DNA of 64,000 bases from Dolomitihabitans soli. GTDB lineage: Bacteria; Actinomycetota; Actinomycetes; Streptosporangiales; Streptosporangiaceae. The notes under the pieces are model-generated. The model was not told where the DNA came from and did not search any database. It saw nothing but the letters and a program-made list of their open reading frames with translations. Position 1 is the stretch's first letter, and every line of letters starts with the position of its first letter. The translations under genes were made by a program, and so were the position numbers. The DNA is taken from the NCBI RefSeq assembly GCF_022213955.1, contig NZ_JAKNTW010000019.1, forward strand, positions 124,001 to 188,000. Reading direction: 5' to 3'. Shown here one piece after another: positions 52,189-59,832 of the stretch.

Positions 52189-53721
52189 ATGATCCCGACG
52201 GCCGTTCGGGGTCGCGCGATTCTCGGCCTGGTCATCGCCGGCACCGCGCTGGTCGTGATCGACATGACGATCGTGACCGTCGGCCTGCCCGCGATCCAGG
52301 CCGGCCTCGGCGGAACACTCGCGAGCATCCAGTGGGTGCTCATCGGATACGTGATCACCATGGGTGCGGTGACCCAGGTCGCGGGAAGCCTCTCCGACCG
52401 GATCGGCCGGCGACGCATGTACCTGCTCGGCATCGCCCTGTTCACCGCCGCGTCGATCGTCTGCGGTGCGGCGCCGACCATCGTGGTACTCGATCTCGCC
52501 CGCGCCGTACAGGGCATCGGCGGTGCCATCTTGATGGTCAACGCGCTGCCCCTGCTCTCTCAGCACCTGGAGGGGGAGCGGCGCAACATGGCCATCTCCA
52601 CCTGGGGCAGCGCGGCGACCGCGGCCAGCCTGATCGCCCCGCTGCTGGGCGGCACCCTCGTCGACACGCTGGGCTGGCGCGCGATCTTCCTGATCAACGT
52701 GCCGATCGGTGTCGCGGCCTTCGTGATCTGCCTGCGCGTCCTGCCCGCCGACACCTCCCCCCGGGCCTCTCACGGCCGGATCGACTGGGCGGGCACCGCG
52801 CTGCTGATCGCCTCACTCGCCCTGGCCAACCTGGCGCTGCTTCGCGGCGAGGACCAAGGCTGGGGATCGGCTGCGACGCTGACGCAGTTCACGGTCGCGG
52901 TCGTCCTGCTCGCCGCCTTCCTCCTGCTCCAATCCCGGGTCGGTGCGCCCACCTTGGACATCGCCCTGTTCCGCAAACCCGCCTTCACCGGCGCCGCCCT
53001 GGCGGTCTTCATCTCCCGCGTCCTGACCGTCGGCGGCACGGTCTACTTCGTGCAGTACTTCCAGGGGTCGTTGCACCTGAACCCCACGCAGAGCGGCCTG
53101 CTGCTGACACCAGTCTTCGTCGCCCAGATGGCAGCGGGCATGCTCGGCGGCAAACTCCTGAGCCGATTCGCCCCCGGATATGTCATCGCCGGCGGCTACG
53201 CCTGCAAAGCGGTCGGCGCCGCCTTGCTGGCACTGGCCTTCACCCCGGCCGTCTCACCGTGGCTGCTGACCATCCCCCTGATCATCTGGGGGATCGGCGG
53301 CGGCATCGCCGGCGCACCGGTGATGGCCGTCGCCATGAACGTCACCGACAAAGAACGCGCCGGCATGGTCGCCGGAATGATCACCAGCCTGGCGTCCATC
53401 GGAGCCGGCATCGGCACCGCCGTCCTCGGCGCCGTCTACACCACCCGCATCGCCGACATCGTCGCCGCCGGACCACCCCTGCCCGCCGCATCGCGCGAGG
53501 CCGTCCTCACCGCCGCCGCCACCGGCGACGTCCAACGCGTCCTCGACCTCACCCCCGCCACCGCCCGCGCCACCATCGAAGACCTCCTCGGCAACGCCAT
53601 CGCCTCCGGCGCATCCGCCGTCCTCTACAGCTCCGCAGTCCTGGCCATCATCACCATCGCACTCGTGCTGACCCTCATCAGCAAACGCAACCTCCCGCAG
53701 CCCGGGGCAGGCAGGCAGTAG
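52189..53721 (+). CDS. DHA2-family (EmrB/QacA-like) MFS efflux transporter
   Basis: A 510-residue, 14-helix drug:proton antiporter. Motif A is GSLSDRIGRRRMYLLGI, motif C-like glycines are in GSAATAASLIAPLLGG, and the first helix has VVIDMTIVTVGLPAIQ, the D1-type motif of the DHA2 group. It probably exports toxic compounds or metabolites. The start at ATG 52189 has a weak GGA eight bases upstream. The divergent TetR gene is its probable repressor. Confidence 0.9.
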   Translation: MIPTAVRGRAILGLVIAGTALVVIDMTIVTVGLPAIQAGLGGTLASIQWVLIGYVITMGAVTQVAGSLSDRIGRRRMYLLGIALFTAASIVCGAAPTIVVLDLARAVQGIGGAILMVNALPLLSQHLEGERRNMAISTWGSAATAASLIAPLLGGTLVDTLGWRAIFLINVPIGVAAFVICLRVLPADTSPRASHGRIDWAGTALLIASLALANLALLRGEDQGWGSAATLTQFTVAVVLLAAFLLLQSRVGAPTLDIALFRKPAFTGAALAVFISRVLTVGGTVYFVQYFQGSLHLNPTQSGLLLTPVFVAQMAAGMLGGKLLSRFAPGYVIAGGYACKAVGAALLALAFTPAVSPWLLTIPLIIWGIGGGIAGAPVMAVAMNVTDKERAGMVAGMITSLASIGAGIGTAVLGAVYTTRIADIVAAGPPLPAASREAVLTAAATGDVQRVLDLTPATARATIEDLLGNAIASGASAVLYSSAVLAIITIALVLTLISKRNLPQPGAGRQ

Positions 53722-53779
53722 GCCGGCGCACACCAACGATCAACGCCACCCGCGCTCGGCCCTCAACGTCGCAAGGCCG

Positions 53780-54457
53780 CTACTCGTTGATCCAGCCGAG
53801 CTCGACTGCCCACTCGTGCGTCATGGCTTCGGCCGCGGGCAGCGTGAGGAACGAAACGGCATACAGAGCAACGAGGAGCCCGATCGGAACGGCCCAAGCG
53901 CGAGCACGGGTTTCCGGCGGACCGGCCCCATCCTGTCCAGCCTCGGCAGGGCGGTCCCGGCGGAGCCGCGTCTCCGGGAGCCGACGGTCGGCAGGCCTCA
54001 GCGCCCACGACGCGATGGCGCACGTCCCGAACACCAGCGGCACTCCCCACGTCTGAAGACCGTCGCCGACTATCAGATGCGACGCCACGGCACTCGACCA
54101 CAGGAAAAAGGTACCCACGTACGCCCATTCCTTGATCAGCGGGAGCCTGGGCGCGATGATCGCGATGGCCGCACCGGCCTGCCACACGGCTAGAATATAG
54201 GCGAAGAAGGGTGGGTATCCCAGGTGTCGCAACTGGGCTTCCACCCATTCGATCGGCACAAGGTTCCACACCGATCCAGCAGCCAACTCGGCGACGATTA
54301 CAAACGTGGTGACCCAAAAGGCGACGGGGCGGATCCGGCTCCGGTTCCAGCCGCTTCGTGCGACGGTGGCCGGCTTGTCGGCCGTCGCGTGCTGGAAGGT
54401 TGTGGTCGTTCGAGTTTGCATCTCAGCCTTCTCGTCGAATCGATCTGGAATGGTCAT
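53780..54457 (-). CDS. DoxX-like membrane protein
   Basis: A 225-residue protein with four or five hydrophobic segments (VAFWVTTFVIVAELAAGSVW, FFAYILAVWQAGAAIAIIAP, VGTFFLWSSAVASHLIVGD) in the DoxX-like pattern, plus an extra C-terminal helix. DoxX-type proteins are linked to membrane redox homeostasis. The ATG at 54457 follows AGGAG by seven bases. It is divergent from an ECF41-type sigma factor gene, and DoxX-like genes are characteristic partners and targets of ECF41 sigma factors. Confidence 0.75.
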   Translation of the reverse strand: MTIPDRFDEKAEMQTRTTTTFQHATADKPATVARSGWNRSRIRPVAFWVTTFVIVAELAAGSVWNLVPIEWVEAQLRHLGYPPFFAYILAVWQAGAAIAIIAPRLPLIKEWAYVGTFFLWSSAVASHLIVGDGLQTWGVPLVFGTCAIASWALRPADRRLPETRLRRDRPAEAGQDGAGPPETRARAWAVPIGLLVALYAVSFLTLPAAEAMTHEWAVELGWINE

Positions 54458-54878
54458 GAGATTCTCCTGGCGTTTGTGAGCGGCTTCGGTTCGAAGTCGC
54501 AGGCGGCAATTGATTCCACAATGGAGTGGCCAGCCGGGGCCGAGGGCCGCTGAACACGACTTTCGCCCGCATGCTGGGGTTCGGGCGTGGACATGGCGAG
54601 GCCTTTCCTTCTCGACATCAGCGGTTCTTGAGGCTTTGCGACCTGACGGAGTGGCCGCCGCGGGGGCGATAACGTGTCCCGCCGCGGGTTTTCGACGGCG
54701 ATCCGCATACCTGCCGGGGGGTAGTTTCCTGCGTGCTGGATGGTGTCTCGCCAGTCCGACAACACAGCACCGCGGAATGTGAGGCGACGGGCCGACCTCA
54801 CAGTTCACTGCGCTGTCTTGTCGAACCAGCGAGAGCAGACCCGAACCAAGGGAGTCAGTGCACGATGGCCAGGACACC
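54458..54878. other. Divergent region between DoxX-like and ECF41 sigma genes
   Basis: About 420 bases without a supported gene. It must contain the promoters of both genes. The ECF41-type promoter (TGTCACA with CGTC) could not be found convincingly; TGTCTT near 54812 is the closest partial match. Confidence 0.5.
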
Positions 54879-55823
54879 ATGACCACCCCATCCGAGCCGG
54901 GAGACGGCCGGCTCGGTCCGGGCCTGGCCGCGATCATGGGGGAGCGGCGTCAGCTGATCAATCTCGCGTACCGGCTCCTCGGCTCCCTGGCCGACGCCGA
55001 AGATGTCGTCCAGGAGGCCTACGCCCGCTGGTGCACCATGTCCCGGCAGCAGCAGGACGCCATCGCATCCCCCGGCGCCTGGTTGACCACGGTCGCCGGC
55101 CGCCTCTGCCTCAACGTGCTCTCCTCGGCACGGGCCCGGCGAGAGACCTATGTGGGCGAGTGGATCCCCGAGCCGCTACCCGAACCCACGGAGTGGATCA
55201 GCGGGCGACCGGACGGCATCACCGTCGACCCGGCCGACCGGATCACCCTCGACGAGTCGGTCACCATGGCCTTCCTCGTCGTGCTCGAGTCGATGACCCC
55301 GGCCGAGCGCGTCGCGTTCGTCCTGCACGACGTCTTCCGGTATTCCTTCGCCGAAGTGGCCGAGATCGTCGGCCGTACGCCGGCGGCCTGTCGTCAACTG
55401 GCCTCCTCGGCCCGCCGTCGCATCCGTGCCGTGCAGGCGCCTGCGACCCCGGCGGCTCGGCAGGCCCGGATCGTCAGCGACTTCAAGCAGGCCTGGGAAG
55501 CCAAGGACATCGCCGCCCTCATCGCCCTGCTCGACCCCGCCGCCACGGCGATCGCCGACGGCGGCGGCGTCGCCGGCGCCGTGCTCCGCCCGGTCGAAGG
55601 TGCCGAGCAGATCGTGCGCTCCCTGGTCCATCTCGAAGACAGGCTCCGCGACCTGACGTTCCTGGAGCGTACGGTCAACGGCCGGCCCGGCCTGATCGCC
55701 CAGCAAGACGGCGTCACCGTATCGGTGTACGCGTTCGAGGTCGCAGGCGACCGGATCAAGCACATCTGGGCGATACGCAACCCCGACAAGCTCCGGCCGT
55801 GGACGGTGAGCCCGCAGCACTAG
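54879..55823 (+). CDS. sigJ: ECF41-group sigma factor (SigJ-like) with SnoaL-like C-terminal domain
   Basis: A 314-residue RNA polymerase sigma factor. Sigma region 2 is YRLLGSLADAEDVVQEAYAR, region 4 is FAEVAEIVGRTPAACRQLAS. The linker holds the WIPEPLPEP motif. The fused NTF2/SnoaL-like domain carries the DGGG motif (IADGGGV) and ends with NPDKLR; these three motifs mark group ECF41, whose C-terminal domain controls activity in place of an anti-sigma factor. The ATG at 54879 is taken as start (AGGA just upstream); GTG at 54858 would add seven residues. The divergent DoxX-like gene is a likely target. Confidence 0.9.
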   Translation: MTTPSEPGDGRLGPGLAAIMGERRQLINLAYRLLGSLADAEDVVQEAYARWCTMSRQQQDAIASPGAWLTTVAGRLCLNVLSSARARRETYVGEWIPEPLPEPTEWISGRPDGITVDPADRITLDESVTMAFLVVLESMTPAERVAFVLHDVFRYSFAEVAEIVGRTPAACRQLASSARRRIRAVQAPATPAARQARIVSDFKQAWEAKDIAALIALLDPAATAIADGGGVAGAVLRPVEGAEQIVRSLVHLEDRLRDLTFLERTVNGRPGLIAQQDGVTVSVYAFEVAGDRIKHIWAIRNPDKLRPWTVSPQH

Positions 55824-55912
55824 GAACAGCGAGTCGCGCCTTCCACGGTGAGCGGGCATCCGCGACGACGGCTACCCGGTCCCTACGCGGCCGGCGCAAG
55901 CACCTCCTGGGT

Positions 55913-56734
55913 TCACCGAGCTCGCGATAAACCGAAGAATCCACCGTAGATACGACGGAACACAGATCTGGGAAGAACGGAACGCAATGCCGGCAGCAGC
56001 CGAGCCCGCGGTCCGACGCGATAGACGTGGCGCATCTTCCGAGATTCGACGGCATGCACGATGGCCTGGGCGAGAGGTTCAGGTGAGTGGCCGTCGAGCT
56101 GGAGTTGCCGGAAGCGGTCGATGACCCGCGTTCGCCCGGGTTCGTAGGCGCGGATCGGCTTGCCCGTGCTCATGGTGTCCACCGCCCCCGTGCGCACGCT
56201 GGTGGCCTCTATACACGTCACTTCTATGCCGAAGGGCTCGACCTCGTAGCGTAATGCGTCAGCGTAGTGGTTGAGGGCGGCCTTGCTCGCGGAATAGAGG
56301 GAGTGGAAGGGAATGGCGGCGACGGCGGCGCTGGAGCTCATCAGAACCAGCCGCCCTCTGCCTTGTTCGCGCATGGTCGCCAGGCTCGCGCGCACCACGC
56401 GGTGGACTCCAATGAAATAGGTCTCCAATTGAGCGATGGCGAGCTCGTCCGACGTTTCCTCAGCAGCGCCCGCCACATAAGCGCCCGCGCAGTAGATGAC
56501 CACATCAATGCGGTTCGTCGACTTCAGGACGTGCTGAATAGCCGAATTGACCGAGTGCTCGCTGCCGACTTCGAGCTCGACCGGAGTAATACCCGGGCTG
56601 TTCACGCGAAGCCGCGTACGGCTCGAACCGAATACGGCGTGGCCTCTTTTCGCCAAAGCCTCGGCAGTCGCGCGACCCACCCCCGACGAAGCGCCTACGA
56701 CAAGGGCTACCATTTGATCCTTATCGACATTCAC
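55913..56734 (-). CDS. Short-chain dehydrogenase/reductase (SDR)
   Basis: A 273-residue classical SDR. Cofactor motif VVGASSGVGRATAEALAKRG, the NAG-equivalent CAGAYV, the catalytic Ser in LVLMSSSAAV and YSASK with the catalytic Tyr and Lys. The Arg-containing FGSSRTRLR after strand beta-2 favours NADP(H). The GTG at 56734 has AAAGG seven bases upstream. It is divergent from a winged-helix regulator 76 bases away, with a perfect palindrome in between, so it is probably that regulator's target. The substrate is unknown. Confidence 0.9.
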   Translation of the reverse strand: MNVDKDQMVALVVGASSGVGRATAEALAKRGHAVFGSSRTRLRVNSPGITPVELEVGSEHSVNSAIQHVLKSTNRIDVVIYCAGAYVAGAAEETSDELAIAQLETYFIGVHRVVRASLATMREQGRGRLVLMSSSAAVAAIPFHSLYSASKAALNHYADALRYEVEPFGIEVTCIEATSVRTGAVDTMSTGKPIRAYEPGRTRVIDRFRQLQLDGHSPEPLAQAIVHAVESRKMRHVYRVGPRARLLPALRSVLPRSVFRRIYGGFFGLSRAR

Positions 56735-56774
56735 GCACTGACCTTTGCAGGAATCTCACCAAGGGAGCAACGTT

Positions 56775-56792
56775 TTTCAGGCCTGCCTGAAA
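56775..56792. promoter_or_regulatory. Perfect palindrome TTTCAGGC-CT-GCCTGAAA, candidate operator
   Basis: Two perfect 8-base arms around CT (18 bases in all) lie between the divergent SDR gene and the winged-helix regulator. It sits where the -35 region of the regulator's promoter would be, eight bases before its -10-like TAAGAT. It is a strong candidate site for autoregulation and control of the SDR gene. Confidence 0.7.
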
Positions 56793-56799
56793 TTCCGCG

Positions 56800-56805
56800 T
56801 AAGAT
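56800..56805 (+). promoter_or_regulatory. -10 box TAAGAT for a leaderless regulator transcript
   Basis: TAAGAT ends five bases before the ATG at 56811, so transcription would start at or next to the start codon, and no ribosome site is present. The -35 region is replaced by the palindrome at 56775-56792. Confidence 0.5.
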
Positions 56806-56810
56806 GAAGT

Positions 56811-57854
56811 ATGCGCCGAGCACCGGGAGACGTACGCTTCCACCTGAGCAGCGACGATCTGGCGAATGTCCGGGTACGCGGGCCACTGGGTCCCCTGGCG
56901 GAGACCATGTTCGCCATGTGCGCGCTGCACCGGCCCGACCACGGGGCGGTCCAGGGTGAATGGCGACGCCGCTCGCTGCGGAGCCTGAGCCCGGCCGGCG
57001 CGTGCGTCATGCGGTTCCTCACGCCCGCCAGCCGGATCCCCTTCGATCTGGCAGCCCTGGCCGGGCACACGCCCGACATCGACGAGGCCCTGGACACGGT
57101 GCGGACGGCGCCGGACCATTGGGTGCGCGAGGAACTCGAAGCGCTGCCGAACCGGCACATCCTTCCCGCGCCCGTACGGGGCCTCGCCGACAACGACCGC
57201 CAGGCACGCCTCGCGCTGATGGCGGCGGTACGCGCCTGCCACCAGGCGACCGTGGCGCCGTACTGGGACCGGATTCACACTCACCTGCATGCCGAAACGG
57301 TTCATGCCGCCATGCGGCTGGCCACGGACGGCCTCTCCGGCCTGTTGGAGCGACAGCGGACGCGCGGACGGTGGCGGCCGCCCTACCTCGATGTCCCGTT
57401 ACCCAGGCAGGGACAGGACGTTCACCTGGGCGGACGCGGCCTGGACATCTACGTGTCGGTGTTCTCCCACGATCTGAGCATGCTGATCCCCGCCGATCAG
57501 CACAGCTCCTTCACCCTGGTGCTGCCGACGTCTCCCGATCCCGGTACGGCGCTGGCCCTGTGGACGTCGCCGCAAGGGTCGGCCCATCGCCGACTGGCCG
57601 CACTGCTCGGCCCAACGAGGGCCGCGGTGCTGGAAGCCATCGCCGAAGGCCGTGGCACCGGCCAGATCGCCCGCCACCTGAGCATCTCTTCGGCCAGCGC
57701 CAGTCAGCACGCCACCGTGCTACGGGAGGCCGGTCTGATCGCCACCAGCCGTCACCGCAACACCGTCCTCCACACCCTCACACCCCTCGGCACCATGCTG
57801 CTCAATGGCAGGACGATGCAACGGAGCGATGGCGACCCTTCGGCAACGCGCTGA
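56811..57854 (+). CDS. ArsR-like winged-helix transcriptional regulator
   Basis: A 347-residue protein. The C-terminal ~90 residues form an ArsR/MarR-type winged helix (EAIAEGRGTGQIARHLSISS, ASASQHATVLREAGLIATS, RHRNTVLHTLTPLG). The N-terminal 250 residues begin FHLSSDDLANVRVRGPLGPL, a start common to actinobacterial ArsR-like regulators of unknown ligand. The ATG is probably leaderless (see the -10 at 56800). It is divergent from an SDR gene and likely represses it and itself through the palindrome between them. Confidence 0.85.
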   Translation: MRRAPGDVRFHLSSDDLANVRVRGPLGPLAETMFAMCALHRPDHGAVQGEWRRRSLRSLSPAGACVMRFLTPASRIPFDLAALAGHTPDIDEALDTVRTAPDHWVREELEALPNRHILPAPVRGLADNDRQARLALMAAVRACHQATVAPYWDRIHTHLHAETVHAAMRLATDGLSGLLERQRTRGRWRPPYLDVPLPRQGQDVHLGGRGLDIYVSVFSHDLSMLIPADQHSSFTLVLPTSPDPGTALALWTSPQGSAHRRLAALLGPTRAAVLEAIAEGRGTGQIARHLSISSASASQHATVLREAGLIATSRHRNTVLHTLTPLGTMLLNGRTMQRSDGDPSATR

Positions 57855-58117
57855 GCTCGGCGGTCTCGAGCGTTTGTCCGATGCCAAAGGTCATGTTCGG
57901 GATTCTCTCTCCAGCATGGCGGCGAAAGGGGCGCGTGAAGGAGACGGCCCTGGGCAGCCAGAGACGTCGGCGCTCCAGCTCCCGTTGTCGGCGGGAGATC
58001 AGTTCGAGTTTGGCTCGCCACCCCCTCCGGCCCGGGGGCGGGCAGCTCTGACCTCATCAACCGCAGTTGAGGACCACGGCCATGTTCTGCCATTTCGGAC
58101 ATGACACAATCTCTGCC

Positions 58118-59662
58118 ATGCCGAACCGGACGCTGGCCCTGGCCGCTGTACTCACGCTCGCAGCGGGATGCGGGGTGCTGCCGATGAAGGAAGCCGCACC
58201 CCCGCCCACCACCACCGCGCCGACGTCGAGTGCCCCGGCCACCAGCGCTCCGCCCGCCACCGCCACCGCCACGGCATCGGGTCAAGACACCCGGCCGGCC
58301 CTGGCCGAAACCCGCAGCACCATGACCGAGAACCTCAAGGTCGAGGTCGTCGGCCTCAACCGTGTCAAGGGCAAGCACCTCATCGCCCAGATCCGGCTGT
58401 CCAACACCGGCACCGAGAAGAACCTGTCCTGGGCCGGCGAGATGGGCGATCCTACCCGCCCCCTCGGCGAGATCAAGTGGGCTTCCGGCATCGGCGTCCT
58501 CGACGCGCAGGCCCGCACCTGGCTCCTGCCGTACAAACCCGCCCAGTCCCCCTGCCTCTGCAGCGACCAGGACCGCGACGGCCTCGGCTACTTCATCGAC
58601 CCCGGCCAGTCGATCATCGTCTACGCGGTGTTGCCCGCACCGTCGGGCAACCCTGCGACGACCACCGTCGTCACCCCCGTGGGCCCGCCGATGCTCAACG
58701 TGCCCATCAGCGACGAAGCTCCGACCGGTGACTTTCCCGACCCCGATGCCGAGCCCGTCACCCCGGTCACCCGCCGTCTCATCCTCCCCTCCGAGTCCCT
58801 GGACAAATCGGAGGAGACCGCCGACGACGGCAAGGACCTGCAGGTCAACCTCTCCTCCGACGTGCTGTTCGCGGTGGACAAGGCCACCCTCACTCCCAAA
58901 GCCAAGTCGATCATGGCCCGCACGGCCAAGCTCATCGACGCCTCCCCCGCCACAGTGGTGACGGTGGCGGGCCACGCCGACTCCTCCGGCAACGACGCCA
59001 TCAACGACCCACTGTCGCTGCGCCGCGCCCAGGCGGTGCATCGCGCCCTGTCGGCGCTGCTGTCCCGGGACGGGGTCCGCTTCGAGGCCGAGGGGTACGG
59101 CTCGCGCCGCCCGCTGTACGACAACGACAGCGATGAGGGCAAGCGCCGCAACCGCCGAGTCACGGTGACCTTCCCCAAACCTCAGCCCGCCGCCCAGGAA
59201 CCGGTGGCCACGACCTCTCCCGGCGCGACCGGCCTGACCGGCACCACCAAGGCGGACGGCCAGCCCATCGCCATGGAGGTCACGGGCCTGCGCCGGCTGC
59301 CCGGCGGTCTCGGCCTGCTCACTTACAAGATCACCAATGAGGGATCGGCCGAGACCTGGTTCAACGACCTTCACCGCGCCCAGGACTGGGAGGCGTACAA
59401 GTACCAGGCCGCAAGCAACGTCCGCGTGACCGATGTCGCCGCCCGCCGCCAGTACCTGCCCGGCCGCCTGGAGGTCCCCACCGACGACGGCGTGGACCTC
59501 TACTGCGCATGCACAGACGTCTCCGGCGTCCGCATCAGCACCGAGAAGTTCGCACCGGGCCAGACCCGCGAGTTCTGGAACCTCTTCGCCCTGCCCGACA
59601 CCGCCGACACCCTCAAGGTCCAGATCGGCCCGTTCCGCGATCTCCAGGTCCCCATCCAGTAA
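58118..59662 (+). CDS. OmpA-family lipoprotein
   Basis: A 514-residue exported lipoprotein. The signal ends in the lipobox TLAAGC; the mature start is a Thr/Pro/Ala-rich linker. A beta-domain (about 85-200) precedes the OmpA C-terminal peptidoglycan-binding domain: DLQVNLSSDVLFAVDKATLT, AGHADSSGNDAINDPLSLRR and GSRRPLYDNDSDEGKRRNRR, with the Asp and Arg that bind diaminopimelate. A second beta-domain similar to the first follows (LKVEVVGLN near the start versus IAMEVTGLR near the end), suggesting duplication. The protein would tether the wall to the membrane. The ATG at 58118 lies seven bases after CACAAT and may be leaderless. Confidence 0.85.
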   Translation: MPNRTLALAAVLTLAAGCGVLPMKEAAPPPTTTAPTSSAPATSAPPATATATASGQDTRPALAETRSTMTENLKVEVVGLNRVKGKHLIAQIRLSNTGTEKNLSWAGEMGDPTRPLGEIKWASGIGVLDAQARTWLLPYKPAQSPCLCSDQDRDGLGYFIDPGQSIIVYAVLPAPSGNPATTTVVTPVGPPMLNVPISDEAPTGDFPDPDAEPVTPVTRRLILPSESLDKSEETADDGKDLQVNLSSDVLFAVDKATLTPKAKSIMARTAKLIDASPATVVTVAGHADSSGNDAINDPLSLRRAQAVHRALSALLSRDGVRFEAEGYGSRRPLYDNDSDEGKRRNRRVTVTFPKPQPAAQEPVATTSPGATGLTGTTKADGQPIAMEVTGLRRLPGGLGLLTYKITNEGSAETWFNDLHRAQDWEAYKYQAASNVRVTDVAARRQYLPGRLEVPTDDGVDLYCACTDVSGVRISTEKFAPGQTREFWNLFALPDTADTLKVQIGPFRDLQVPIQ

Positions 59663-59759
59663 CACCATTTCACCGACGGACTGAACATCGCCGACCTCGG
59701 CACCCTGGAGCGGCTGGCCGCCGAGATCGGGGTCGATCTCGCTCGCACCGTGAGCCGGC

Positions 59760-59792
59760 CCACCGCAGATGAGGTCTCACCGTCTGCGGTGG
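59760..59792. terminator. Bidirectional hairpin between convergent genes
   Basis: CCACCGCAGA at 59760-59769 pairs perfectly with TCTGCGGTGG at 59783-59792 around a 13-base loop. It lies between the stops of the OmpA and metalloprotease genes and can serve both. The sequence from 59670 to 59758 just before it reads like a coding relic on the plus strand (GLNIADLGTLERLAAEIGVD), with no start. Confidence 0.65.
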
Positions 59793-59832
59793 CGCCGGGC
59801 GATGCGGACGAGGCGTGGGTGTGCGGGGGCCG

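Noticed and set aside
57855-58117. Possible small gene between the winged-helix regulator and the OmpA lipoprotein
   Set aside because: Frames there have mixed codon bias and no ribosome site close to a start codon.
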